From positions 1 to 49,487 of the forward strand of contig NZ_WUQX01000002.1 of the NCBI RefSeq assembly GCF_009830285.1: DNA of 49,487 nucleotides, given 5' to 3'. The stretch comes from Sporofaciens musculi. GTDB taxonomy: Bacteria > Bacillota > Clostridia > Lachnospirales > Lachnospiraceae. The notes under the pieces are model-generated. The model ran no database searches, had not been told where the DNA came from, and saw nothing but the letters and a program-made list of their open reading frames with translations. Shown here in pieces: positions 42,974 through 49,487 of this stretch. How positions within the stretch are numbered: position 1 is the stretch's first letter; every line of letters begins with the position of its first letter. A program made the translations under genes and the position numbers.

Positions 42974-43066
42974 ATGAAGCAAAAAGCATATCGACAAAAT
43001 CCGACAGTTATTGACTTATCAAAAAAAGCCCGCCCACCACCGGGGAAACTACGCTTATATATATGA
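42974..43066 (+). CDS. Small ORF of unknown function, possibly frameshifted
   Basis: ATG 42974, after AAAGGAGGTAGCC, gives 30 residues starting MKQKAYRQNPTVIDLSKKA. The A7 run at 43021-43027 may be one base too long. With six A the frame would continue as KPAHHRGNYAYIYELSNHLN, NTAYNAYAP and on to about 43156, a Tyr/Asn-rich product that looks more protein-like. The region is otherwise non-coding. Confidence 0.4.
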   Translation: MKQKAYRQNPTVIDLSKKARPPPGKLRLYI

Positions 43067-43103
43067 ACTGTCTAATCATCTGAATACTGCTTACAATGCC
43101 TAT

Positions 43104-43137
43104 GCGCCCGTCCGGGCTTTTCGGACGGGCGCATTTT
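43104..43137 (+). terminator. Terminator hairpin upstream of the sigma-like gene
   Basis: GCGCCCGTCC and GGACGGGCGC form a perfect 10-bp stem with a 9-base loop, followed by ATTTTG. Confidence 0.75.
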
Positions 43138-43256
43138 GTACGTTCAAAAATTTTTGAAGAAATTTCAAAAAATCTTCGGCGTTTTTGAAAAACGCCGTAT
43201 TGCCCGCGAAAAGGGGGAAGCACCACCAACTTTCCAACGAGAAAGGAGGTGAGAAT

Positions 43257-43697
43257 GTGGAACCTAACAGCAGGGAGTTTTACAAACAGTGTGCTTTTCA
43301 GAAGTTTTGTAATACGGTATTGCACAATGAAGCGTGCGACACTCATAGAGAGCTTCGCAGACACAAGGCAAAGGAAGTGACCTTTTCCGACATGACCTTA
43401 GACGAAGCGCGACAGCTTCATACGTTTGATGAATATTTCAAACGGGAAACTGCCGAAACCGCCTTTGAGAAAGCCGGGAAGAAAATCACGCCAAAGCTGC
43501 TTCTTGAAGCAATCCGTACTTTGCCGGAAGAAAAGCGCAAAGCCATATTGCTGTATTACTTCGAGGGAATGAACGATACCGAGATTGCAGAACTGTTCAA
43601 TACGTCGAGAAGCACGATACAGTACAGGCGGACAAGCTCTTTTGAGCTGCTAAGAAAATATCTGGAGGAAAATGCTGATGAATGGGACGAATGGTAA
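43257..43697 (+). CDS. Sigma-70 family RNA polymerase sigma factor-like protein
   Basis: This 146-residue protein ends in a sigma region 4-type HTH: LLLEAIRTLPEEKRKAILLY, YFEGMNDTEIAELFNTSRST, IQYRRTSSFELLRKYLEE. The first half lacks a recognisable region 2. The GTG at 43257 is chosen because AAAGGAGGTGAG lies at the right distance. Proteins of this sort are found in Tn916-like and related ICEs next to a small HTH gene, as here, and are thought to regulate conjugation or excision genes. It overlaps the next gene by 20 bases. Confidence 0.85.
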   Translation: MEPNSREFYKQCAFQKFCNTVLHNEACDTHRELRRHKAKEVTFSDMTLDEARQLHTFDEYFKRETAETAFEKAGKKITPKLLLEAIRTLPEEKRKAILLYYFEGMNDTEIAELFNTSRSTIQYRRTSSFELLRKYLEENADEWDEW

Positions 43698-43938
43698 CGA
43701 ACCCGGCTACCCGGAAAACGCCCTTGTTCCCTATCCTGTCATTGTGGCAGCGACAAAGGGCGACCCGGACGCCATGAAGATTGTCTTGCAGCATTTCAGC
43801 GGCTACATAGCCCGCCTTTCCATGCGGAAGCTGTACGACGAGCGCGGGAACGTCTATTTCGGCGTAGACCACGACATTCGGGAACGGCTGCAAGCAAAAC
43901 TGATGATGGCTGTCCTCACCTTTAAGGCAGAGGAATAA
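43678..43938 (+). CDS. Small helix-turn-helix protein of the ICE regulatory pair
   Basis: The 86-residue protein reads MNGTNGNEPGYPENALVPYP, VIVAATKGDPDAMKIVLQHF, SGYIARLSMRKLYDERGNVY and DHDIRERLQAKLMMAVLTF. The GDPDAM...L..F..YI..L pattern is the HTH type that partners sigma-like proteins in Gram-positive ICEs. TGGAGG at 43663-43668 places the start at ATG 43678. The overlap with the sigma-like gene indicates coupling. It is probably regulatory. Confidence 0.75.
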   Translation: MNGTNGNEPGYPENALVPYPVIVAATKGDPDAMKIVLQHFSGYIARLSMRKLYDERGNVYFGVDHDIRERLQAKLMMAVLTFKAEE

Positions 43939-44410
43939 CCGCAGCGGCGGGACGCTTTCTCTAACCCCTTTTCCGTTCCGCTGCTGACGCGGCAGCACAG
44001 CCATTTTGAACCTTGAAAAAGAAAGCGGCGCAAGATAACGGCGGCGCAGCATAGGGCAAATCGGATACGTTCCTTTTGCGCCGAGCCATACGGCGGGTGC
44101 GCCATGACGCTATCCGGGTGAGGTTATCCCCGCCCGGACAGCCGAGCGACCAACACCGCGCCGGAAAGCAAGTGTAGCGGCTTGCGGGCGACGACACGCA
44201 GAATATACAATGATACTTCCTTACAGCCACAGTCCGAGCGTTAAGAGCGTCGCAGGCAATGGGTAGGGCTGCATGAGAACCATGCGGGGGTGCAATTCCC
44301 ATGAGGTTATGCTGATAACCGTCCGATTAAAGCCTTTGATTTATTGAATAGTGGACTTGCTGCTATTCATAGACTGTATTATATGTTTGCGAAAGAAAGG
44401 GGGATTTTCT
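43939..44410 (+). other. Structured intergenic region upstream of TnpW
   Basis: About 470 bases hold no supported gene but many inverted repeats: CCGGG/CCCGG (about 44117-44140), CAAG/CTTG near 44169, GCATG/CATGC near 44271, and the perfect GGTTAT-GCTG-ATAACC at 44305-44320. The high density of stems suggests a folded leader or small RNA. I recognise no known RNA class. A ribosome-binding site (AAAGGGGG) precedes the TnpW start. Confidence 0.45.
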
Positions 44411-44578
44411 TTGACGCAAAACCAAACGCCCGTTACCACAACGGAGCATAAAATAGGAAAAGTTACTTACCTTGTATGTTCGTCCGCAAGTGAACGCGCG
44501 ACGGACACACTGGATAAAAAGATAAAAAAGCTCATTCGCAAAGACATGGAGCTGAACCCCACAAACGCCCGAAAATAG
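44411..44578 (+). CDS. TnpW-family transposon protein (ICE copy)
   Basis: A 55-residue TnpW family protein: TTG start at 44411, TQNQTPVTTTEHKIGKVTYL, VCSSASERATDTLDKKIKKL, IRKDMELNPT. The IGKVTYLVCSSASERATDTL core corresponds to IGTTTYEVSIHFSDTSKETM of the copy at 885. It lies 111 bases before the large serine recombinase, its normal place. A terminator overlaps its last codons and a new promoter follows, so the recombinase is transcribed separately. Confidence 0.75.
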   Translation: MTQNQTPVTTTEHKIGKVTYLVCSSASERATDTLDKKIKKLIRKDMELNPTNARK

Positions 44579-44588
44579 GGCGTTTCTT
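44565..44588 (+). terminator. Terminator after TnpW
   Basis: ACGCCC and GGGCGT with a 7-base loop, followed by TTTCTT. The stem overlaps the TnpW stop codon. Confidence 0.7.
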
Positions 44589-44600
44589 CACATTTTATAC

Positions 44601-44629
44601 ATGACACAGGCAGCGGTATGTGGTATAAT
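44601..44629 (+). promoter_or_regulatory. Promoter of the ICE serine recombinase
   Basis: ATGACA (44601-44606), a 17-base spacer and TATAAT (44624-44629). The recombinase gene starts at 44690 after GGAAAGGAGGAC. Confidence 0.75.
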
Positions 44630-44689
44630 ATAGACAGTACAAATACCATGCTTGTCTGTCGTCGGAAAGGAGGACAAAATGTTACAGAC

Positions 44690-46213
44690 AGACAAGATTA
44701 CCGCTTTATATTGCAGATTGAGCCAGGAAGATATGCAAGCCGGGGAAAGCGAGAGCATACAGAACCAAAAGCTGATTTTACAAAAGTACGCTGACGAACA
44801 CCACTTTTTCAATACGCGCTTTTTCGTAGACGACGGATTTTCCGGCGTGAGCTTTGAGCGTGAGGGGCTTCAAGCCATGCTGCATGAAGTTGAAGCCGGA
44901 AACGTGGCGACCGTCATAACAAAAGACCTTTCCCGTCTGGGACGTAATTATCTGAAAACCGGGGAGCTGATAGAGATTGTCTTTCCCGAATACGAAGTGC
45001 GCTACATTGCCATTAACGACGGTGTAGACACAGCAAGGGAAGATAACGAGTTTACCCCTCTGCGGAACTGGTTCAACGATTTTTATGCTAAAGACACAAG
45101 CAAAAAGGTGCGGGCAATCAAACGGGCGCAAGGACAGGCGGGGGAACACCTGACAAAGCCGCCCTATGGCTACATAGTAAGCCCTACGGACAAAAAGCAA
45201 TGGATTGTAGACGAGGAAGCCGCCGCTGTGGTGAAACGGATTTTTGATTTATGTATCGGTGGGAAAGGTCCCATGCAGATAGCAAAAATCCTCAAAGAAG
45301 ATAAGGTACTGACTGCCAAAGCCCACTACGCAAAGAAAAGGGAAAAGCTTTTTCCGAAAATCCCTATGATTGGAGGGATAGTACCATTGTTGGTATTTTG
45401 GAGCGTATGGACTACTGCGGACATACCGTAAATTTCAAAAGCTATTCCAAATCCCACAAATTGAAAAAGCGGATTCCAACCACAAAGGAGCAGCAGGCTA
45501 TCTTTTTCAATACCCATGAAGCGATTGTAGAGGACGCCGTTTTTGAACGGGTGCAGGAACTAAGGGCAAACAAACGCCGCCCCACAAAGGCAGAGCGGCA
45601 AGGTTTATTTTCCGGCTTGGTATATTGTGCGGACTGTGGGAGTAAGCTACATTTCGCTACTTGTAAAAGTTTTAACGGTTCACAAGACCATTACCGCTGT
45701 GCAAAGTACAAGAGCAATACGGGAAGCTGTACGGCTCACTTTATCCGCGAGGAAGTGTTGAAGCAAATCGTATGGAGCAGGATATTTGACGTGACTGCCC
45801 TTTTCTTTGATGACATCATGGCTTTCCATGAAATGATGTATCATCAACGCTCCGCTGAAACAGAAAAGGAAATGAAGCGCAGGAAACGTGAGGTCGGACA
45901 GGCGAGGAAGCTGTCCGCAGAATATGAAGCGGAACAGCGGGAACTGGAAGAAAAGGTCAAGGCAGACCAGCAGGAAGTGGATACCTACGAACAGAACAAG
46001 AGCGATTTTGACAGCTTCGCCGCAATTATCCGCAAGTATGTGGGGATAAAGGAACTCACTCCCGCAATCGTCAATGAATTTATCAAGAAAATCATAGTCC
46101 ATGCACCGGAAAAGGTGGACGGGAAACGAGTACAGAAAGTAGATATTGTTTTCAACTTTGTAGGGGAAATCAATTTCCTTTCTGCCACGCAACCGAAACG
46201 GCAAGGCGCATAG
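44690..46213 (+). pseudogene. Large serine recombinase of the ICE (TndX-like), one base lost
   Basis: The site-specific recombinase excises and integrates the ICE. The resolvase domain starts KITALYCRLSQEDMQAGESE with the nucleophile Ser15, then VITKDLSRLGRNYLKTGELI. The recombinase domain has KPPYGYIVSPTDKKQWIVDE. After a frame change near 45357 (AAAAA read as AAAA, so NPYDWRDSTIVGILERMDYC is lost) it continues with the zinc ribbon LVYCADCGSKLHFATCKSFN and ends in a long coiled coil. Full length would be about 508 residues. It differs from the nested element's recombinase, so the two elements have separate target specificities. Start: ATG 44690. Confidence 0.88.
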
Positions 46214-46225
46214 GAACTCGAAAAG

Positions 46226-46260
46226 ACGGTACAGCCCCTGTAATTGGGGCTATACCGCCT
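46226..46260 (+). terminator. Terminator of the recombinase gene
   Basis: CGGTACAGCCCC and GGGGCTATACCG pair with a small bulge around TGTAATT, 13 bases after the stop. There is no long T run, so strength is uncertain. Confidence 0.6.
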
Positions 46261-46530
46261 AATCCGAAATTACTTCCCTCTAACCGTAAACATTTGATTT
46301 TCCGGGCTTTTTGAGCCGTTTTGATAAAATTTAACTCTTACATAGTTTCAAACCCTTATTTTCCGGCATTTTCAAGGCATTTGTTTATTACCTGTTTATT
46401 ACCGGAAAAGTCTCATATGCTCCGCTATTGTTTTATTATACATCGGAATCATGATTTTTGTAATACTTTTTCCGGATTTTACAACTGTTCAAACTGAACG
46501 TGTTCAGACAGTCCAGAGAGATAGTGGTCG
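46261..46530 (+). other. Probable right end of the ICE, no gene
   Basis: This AT-rich stretch lies between the ICE recombinase and the next, unrelated remnants. The ICE right attachment site should be here, but the left end is missing from the window, so no matching core can be identified. A duplicated GTTTATTACC (46382-46400) is the only local repeat I see. Confidence 0.35.
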
Positions 46531-46701
46531 TCAATCGTCCTCACCATCTTCATTGTCAGTCAAGCCACCGACGACCACTCCGTTTTCATCCCATACGGTG
46601 AGAACCTCGTCTTTCGCTGCTGCCAGTACATTTTTTAATGTCTTTTATTCTTTGCACTCCTCTTTCTTGAACTCCGTTCCCTTGCCTAAATAGTATAACA
46701 T
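46531..46701 (-). pseudogene. Small protein remnant
   Basis: On the minus strand MLYYLGKGTEFKKEECKE is followed by a TAA and then KTLKNVLAAAKDEVLTVWDE, NGVVVGGLTDNEDGEDD and a stop. Ribosome-binding site AAGGAGGACGAAATC lies before the ATG at 46701. Apart from the internal stop it looks like a genuine ~56-residue acidic protein of unknown function. A single slip around AAAGAATAAAAG would remove the stop. Confidence 0.45.
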
Positions 46702-46740
46702 GATTTCGTCCTCCTTACTTTTTCAGATATTTACATCCTC

Positions 46741-47184
46741 ATGTTGATATATTCCGGATGCCGTATCTCGGAACTGCTCGACCTAAAGAAAGAACATGTC
46801 AACCTTGAGGAACGCTATTTCAATATCGTCTAGGCGAAAACCGCAGCCGGAATCCGTGTTGTTCCGATTGCTGACAAGGTTCTCCTATTTTTTGAATACT
46901 GATATGTACATAGCAAATGTGAATACCTCCTCTGCACCCCGGACGGCGGACATTTCATATACCGTAATTATTATGATTCGTACTGGTCTTCTTTGGTTGA
47001 GGTTCTAAACATCGACCACACGCCACACTTCACCCGGCACACCTGCATTTCAATGCTGACCGTCGCAGGTGTCGATGATAAGGTCATCAAAAAAATTGTC
47101 GGTCATAAAGGGCAGAGTGCGACGGAGGTTGTATATACCCACTTTGAAATTGAGGAACTAATCGACGCAATCAACAAGATATGA
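46741..47184 (+). pseudogene. Tyrosine recombinase (phage/ICE integrase) remnant
   Basis: The C-terminal catalytic half of a tyrosine integrase. MLIYSGCRISELLDLKKEHV (catalytic Arg in CRISELL) is followed by a TAG, then AKTAAGIRVVPIADKVLLFF, a TGA, and CEYLLCTPDGGHFIYRNYYD. The box II motif HTPHFTRHTCISMLTVAGVD (His-x-x-Arg) and VGHKGQSATEVVYTHFEIEE (His and the nucleophile Tyr) complete it. Two in-frame stops and the missing N-terminus show it is dead. It belongs to an older element next to rpsI, not to the serine-recombinase ICE. Confidence 0.85.
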
Positions 47185-47187
47185 CAA

Positions 47188-47210
47188 CAGGCAGGTTCAA
47201 GCCTGCCTAT
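47188..47210 (+). terminator. Terminator after the integrase remnant
   Basis: GGCAGG and CCTGCC pair around a 6-base loop three bases after the stop codon, followed by TATTGT. Confidence 0.65.
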
Positions 47211-47267
47211 TGTATGTTCTCACATTATCTCATATCGCCTCACACTATCCCACAAACGATTTTACCC

Positions 47268-47296
47268 TTGAACTCTCCGCCTTCTTATGGTATATT
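47268..47296 (+). promoter_or_regulatory. Promoter of the putative antitoxin RNA
   Basis: TTGAAC (47268-47273), a 17-base spacer and TATATT (47291-47296) on the plus strand, with no plus-strand gene downstream. Confidence 0.6.
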
Positions 47297-47302
47297 ATAA
47301 AT

Positions 47303-47400
47303 ACAAAAAAAGACAACCGCCCACAAGGTGGGTTGACCAAATGAATAAAGATAGAAAAATCCACCCTTGCACTCGGTCAAAGTTTTGGGGTGGTTTTTCT
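47303..47400 (+). ncRNA. Putative antisense antitoxin RNA
   Basis: A short transcript is predicted from the promoter at 47268-47296 to the terminator ATCCACCC...GGGGTGG-TTTTT (47360-47399). It would overlap the 3' end of the convergent toxin mRNA, because the toxin stop lies at 47409. This is the arrangement of txpA/RatA- and Fst-type type I systems. The RNA itself is inferred. Confidence 0.5.
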
Positions 47401-47408
47401 ATGTAGAC

Positions 47409-47504
47409 CTACTTACAAAACGTAAAAACGAATGTAAGCAACGCCAAAAGGAACAGACCAAAGGTCATAATGTCCTTAAAATCAAAATGATTTTTCATAG
47501 GCAT
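47409..47504 (-). CDS. Small hydrophobic peptide, type I (holin-like) toxin candidate
   Basis: Thirty-one residues: MPMKNHFDFKDIMTFGLFLL then ALLTFVFTFCK. One membrane helix is preceded by a short charged N-terminus, closely resembling the Hol_Tox/holin-like toxins of Firmicutes (the MTFGLFLLALLTF pattern). GGGGGTG lies immediately before the ATG at 47504. Two hairpins downstream on its strand (about 47360-47399 and 47313-47336) would terminate its mRNA over the antisense RNA. Such toxins insert in the membrane when the RNA antitoxin is lost. The gene is too short for most gene finders. Confidence 0.7.
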   Translation of the reverse strand: MPMKNHFDFKDIMTFGLFLLALLTFVFTFCK

Positions 47505-47586
47505 CACCCCCATTCTATAAAAATGAGAGGTCAGCCCACCCTGCAACACGGTTGTCATGTCGTATTTTATCATATTTTCTTATGTT

Positions 47587-48001
47587 CTACAATCTTTTAT
47601 TTTTATGTGTCTTTCCAATTACCCGCCGAACCTCGGAAGTCTTTTCACAATGGATGCTCCTGCTGCCAGTCACATCATTTATGAATCCATCCTTGAGATA
47701 TATGAAATATCCCTCCTCCTTTGAATAGGACATATCCTCAATCATATCATAATATTTTTCGGAACTTGCCACTTTTCCAACATGCGACGCTGCTCCTCAT
47801 TGAATCCCTGCTTTTTCTTCCCGAACTTACTTTCCCCGGATGCAAGGTCATTACATATCAGTGCATAGAGATATTCGTTGACCGACATCCCGATTGCGGA
47901 TGCTGCTGCCCGTATTCTTTCTTTTTCCCTATTGGTATTCTGAAATTTATCCGGTCGTAATGCTCTTTTGCGTGTTGGTTCTTATACTCTGTCCGGTTCA
48001 C
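47587..48001 (-). pseudogene. Arc/CopG-like ribbon-helix-helix DNA-binding protein (two bases lost)
   Basis: From a GTG at 48001: VSVNRTEYKNQHAKEHYDRI then NFRIPIGKK. After one missing A the frame continues ERIRAAASAIGMSVNEYLYA, LICNDLASGESKFGKKKQGF. After a second missing A (CCGAAAAAATATT) it is YYDMIEDMSYSKEEGYFIYL and onward to the stop at 47587. The RHH motif (strand RINFRIPI, then two helices ending MSVNEYLYALI) is clear. Restored, the protein has about 138 residues with a C-terminal extension. A perfect palindrome in its promoter (48041-48056) is its likely operator. It may be an antitoxin-type autorepressor, but no separate toxin gene adjoins it. Confidence 0.75.
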
Positions 48002-48031
48002 TGATACCGCCTCTTTTCCTGTTTTTTTGCA

Positions 48032-48060
48032 TTATAACATTGTCGTGCGCACGACACAAG
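48032..48060 (-). promoter_or_regulatory. Promoter with perfect palindromic operator TGTCGTGCGCACGACA
   Basis: On the minus strand TATAAT (48032-48037) is the -10 box. The 16-bp perfect palindrome at 48041-48056 fills the spacer, with TTGTG (48054-48058) at the -35 position. Binding here would block RNA polymerase. Confidence 0.7.
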
Positions 48061-48080
48061 AAAAAGATTTTCTCATTTGT

Positions 48081-48113
48081 CACTTACCTGTTACTTACTT
48101 GTTACTTACCGTT
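48081..48113. repeat. Three 11-bp tandem repeats, consensus (T/C)ACTTAC(C/T)TGT
   Basis: CACTTACCTGT, TACTTACTTGT and TACTTACCGTT follow without spacing, about one helical turn each, 25 bases upstream of the palindromic operator. They could be a second protein-binding array. Confidence 0.6.
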
Positions 48114-48159
48114 GGAATTTTGTGTGATTTTGTGCTGTCTCATAAGAATTTCAGAATAC

Positions 48160-48190
48160 AAGAAAACCCCGGAAACGCGCTGTTTCCGGG
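48160..48190 (-). terminator. Terminator of the rplM-rpsI operon
   Basis: CCCCGGAAAC and GTTTCCGGGG form a perfect 10-bp stem with a 5-base loop. On the minus strand it is followed by TTTTCTTG. It lies about 30 bases after the rpsI stop. Confidence 0.9.
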
Positions 48191-48220
48191 GAATGTCTCT
48201 CTTTGCAATATTCGCTTGAA

Positions 48221-48613
48221 TTATCGCTTGCTGAACTGCGGAGCGCGACGAGCCGCCTTGAGGCCGTATTTCTTACGCTCTTTCATACGTGGATCACGTG
48301 TCAAATATCCTGCCTTCTTAAGCACCGGCCTGTAATCTGCATCTGCCTGAAGAAGCGCTCTTGCGATACCATGACGGATTGCGCCTGCCTGTCCTGTATA
48401 TCCGCCGCCCTTTACATTAACAATAACGTCAAACTTGCCGTCTGTCTCTGTTGCAACCAGCGGCTGACGAACAACAACCTTCAATGTCTCTAATCCGAGA
48501 TAATCATCGATATCTCTTTTATTTATCGTAACCTTACCTGTTCCTGGTACTAAATACACTCTTGCGATTGATTTTTTTCTTCTTCCTGTTCCGTAGAATC
48601 TTGCATTAGCCAC
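48221..48613 (-). CDS. rpsI: 30S ribosomal protein S9
   Basis: This 130-residue protein is complete: ANARFYGTGRRKKSIARVYL at the N-terminus, the conserved GGGYTGQAGAIRHGIARALL, and the C-terminal LTRDPRMKERKKYGLKAARR ending in APQFSKR, whose last arginine reaches the ribosomal P site. It is preceded by GAGAGGAGGATATT and follows rplM by 26 bases, the standard bacterial order. The sequence is Clostridia-like. It is the best anchor for the chromosomal side of the window. Its 3' end is a known integration target of several Firmicutes ICEs. Confidence 0.97.
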   Translation of the reverse strand: MANARFYGTGRRKKSIARVYLVPGTGKVTINKRDIDDYLGLETLKVVVRQPLVATETDGKFDVIVNVKGGGYTGQAGAIRHGIARALLQADADYRPVLKKAGYLTRDPRMKERKKYGLKAARRAPQFSKR

Positions 48614-48639
48614 TTTAATATCCTCCTCTCAACCTTCTC

Positions 48640-49069
48640 TTACAGTTTCAGTTCAACCGGCTTCTGAGCCTGCTGATTATGCTCTGGTCCGGCATATACA
48701 TGAAGCTTCTTGATCATGGATCTTCCCAAAGGTCCTTTGGAAGCATACCCTTAACAGCAAGTTCAATCACTTTCTCCAGGCTTCTTGTCCATCATCTCTG
48801 CCAATGTAGTCTCCTTCATGCCTCCTACATAGTCAGAGTGATGGTAATAGATCTTCTGCTCCATCTTCTTGCCTGTTACCTTAATCTTTTCAGCATTGAC
48901 AATTACTACATAATCGCCGGTATCAATATGCGGAGTAAATTCCGGCTTATTCTTACCTCTTAAAATCTTAGCCACTTCTGATGTGAGACGACCCAACGTA
49001 CATCCCGCAGCATCAACTACATACCATTTTTCTTTCAATCTTATCTGGATTCGCCATATAAGTTTTCAT
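48640..49069 (-). CDS. rplM: 50S ribosomal protein L13 (reading frame broken by three indels)
   Basis: It starts at the ATG at 49069 (MKTYMANPDKIERK), preceded by AGGAGGTAGACTG. One A too many near 49032 (AAAAATGG) shifts the frame to WYVVDAAGCTLGRLTSEVAK, ILRGKNKPEFTPHIDTGDYV and YYHHSDYVGGMKETTLAEMM. One G too many near 48778 (CCTGGAG) shifts it again before VIELAVKGMLPKG, and one G too few near 48736 shifts it before PLGRSMIKKLHVYAGPEHNQ. It ends at 48640. Corrected length is 142 residues, the normal size. L13 is needed for 50S assembly, so a cell with three lesions in it is implausible. These are sequence errors. Confidence 0.93.
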
Positions 49070-49219
49070 CAGTCTACCTCCTGTGAAACATTAACATATT
49101 CATGATAATTATACGAAGACAATCTGCCCAAGGCAATTCTTACGCATATTATGGTATCGAAATCAATAAGGCTCCGGGGCTTTGGTTCCTCACTGTTTCT
49201 CTTTTTGTCATACTGTTAA
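49070..49219 (-). other. 5' leader of rplM
   Basis: About 150 bases lie between the rplM promoter and start codon. Ribosomal protein operons in Firmicutes often have autoregulatory leaders here, but I did not match a known L13 leader fold. No gene is present. Confidence 0.4.
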
Positions 49220-49248
49220 GGTATATTATAAGTTGCCGCGTGTGTCAA
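49220..49248 (-). promoter_or_regulatory. Promoter of rplM-rpsI
   Basis: On the minus strand TTGACA (49243-49248), a 17-base spacer and TATACC (49220-49225). A TATAAT a few bases upstream extends the AT-rich -10 region. Confidence 0.7.
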
Positions 49249-49260
49249 CCATTTTTGCTT

Positions 49261-49487
49261 CTATTTTATCAGCAGAATTTTACCCCAATTCTTCTCAAAA
49301 TACTGATAATCGATAGGGTCTGTCCAATCCCGCCCATGTAAAAAGCCATACCTGGTAAAAATCTGATAACGAACATCCTCATGCCCAATCACTTATACGG
49401 CTCTCCGTTTGCCCTGTCGATAAACCGTTCCATCTCCGGATAGATTTCTCTGAAGCTTCCATCTGCATTGTACGCCACATAAGGATT
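49261..49487 (-). pseudogene. C-terminal end of an M15 peptidase-like protein (one base lost, runs off the edge)
   Basis: From the right edge NPYVAYNADGSFREIYPEME then RFIDRANGEPYK. After one missing G (AAGGTG read as AAGTG near 49389) it reads VIGHEDVRYQIFTRYGFLHG, RDWTDPIDYQYFEKNW, and stops at 49261. The final GF.HGRDW.DPIDYQYFE block resembles the zinc-site end of VanY/M15-type D,D- or L,D-peptidases (GGDW....DYMHFE), with Gln-Tyr in place of the usual Met-His. The start lies outside the window. Confidence 0.5.

Noticed and set aside
44220..44340. T-arm-like GGGGGTGCAATTCCC considered as a tRNA
   Set aside because: No acceptor stem, D-arm or anticodon arm can be placed around it. It is kept only as part of a structured non-coding region.

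Overview
The window looks like the chromosome of a gut Clostridia, most likely Lachnospiraceae. Its right edge carries a ribosomal operon on the minus strand: rplM (L13), then rpsI (S9). The other ~46 kb is mobile DNA packed with families typical of Firmicutes integrative conjugative elements (ICEs): Maff2, PrgI, VirB6, VirB4, VirD4, TopB, DUF4315, DUF4366, TnpW, TnpV and large serine recombinases.

Layout. (1) 1-1055: debris of an element end, including a coiled-coil remnant and a TnpW gene. It is joined abruptly to the middle of a VirD4 coupling-protein gene. (2) 1059-4905: VirD4, lacking its N-terminus and split by a 2.55 kb group II intron (2018-4565) with its own maturase. (3) 5470-5616 and 19113-19181: the two halves of one Maff2 gene, separated by a 13.5 kb nested integrative mobilizable element (IME). 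The IME holds XRE regulators, a dead APH-like kinase gene, DUF3847, an oriT-like repeat block, a MobA/MobL relaxase interrupted by an IS3-type element, a CHC2 primase, a VapE helicase and a large serine recombinase. (4) 19201-36734: the ICE transfer module: VirB6-like, PrgI, VirB4, a DNA methyltransferase, a CHAP cell-wall hydrolase, DUF4315, DUF4366, TopB and a giant polyvalent antirestriction protein (ArdA/ArdC/YodL/DUF4316) cut cleanly by a second copy of the same IS. (5) 36904-39860, minus strand: an AT-rich membrane protein of unknown function, the ICE relaxase, MobC, the oriT region and an XRE regulator. (6) 40050-42739: AT-rich cargo, a TetR regulator, a small membrane protein and an ABC exporter, with a shared operator motif. 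(7) 43257-46213: sigma-like factor, small HTH protein, a second TnpW and the ICE's own large serine recombinase. (8) 46214-48160: a dead tyrosine integrase, a probable type I toxin-antitoxin pair and a ribbon-helix-helix repressor with a palindromic operator. (9) 48160-49487: rpsI, rplM and the end of an M15-peptidase-like gene.

How it works together: the ICE supplies a mating channel (VirB4, VirB6, PrgI, CHAP hydrolase), a coupling protein, a relaxosome (relaxase, MobC, oriT), TopB, defence evasion (methyltransferase, ArdA/ArdC) and site-specific recombination. The IME has its own relaxase, primase/helicase and recombinase and would depend on such a channel, yet it sits inside and breaks the ICE's Maff2 gene.

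Caution: a large share of the long genes is broken by single-base indels, mostly one base lost from a homopolymer. The essential rplM is broken too. Many entries labelled pseudogene may therefore be intact genes with consensus errors. The IS, intron and IME insertions are real structural interruptions in this sequence.
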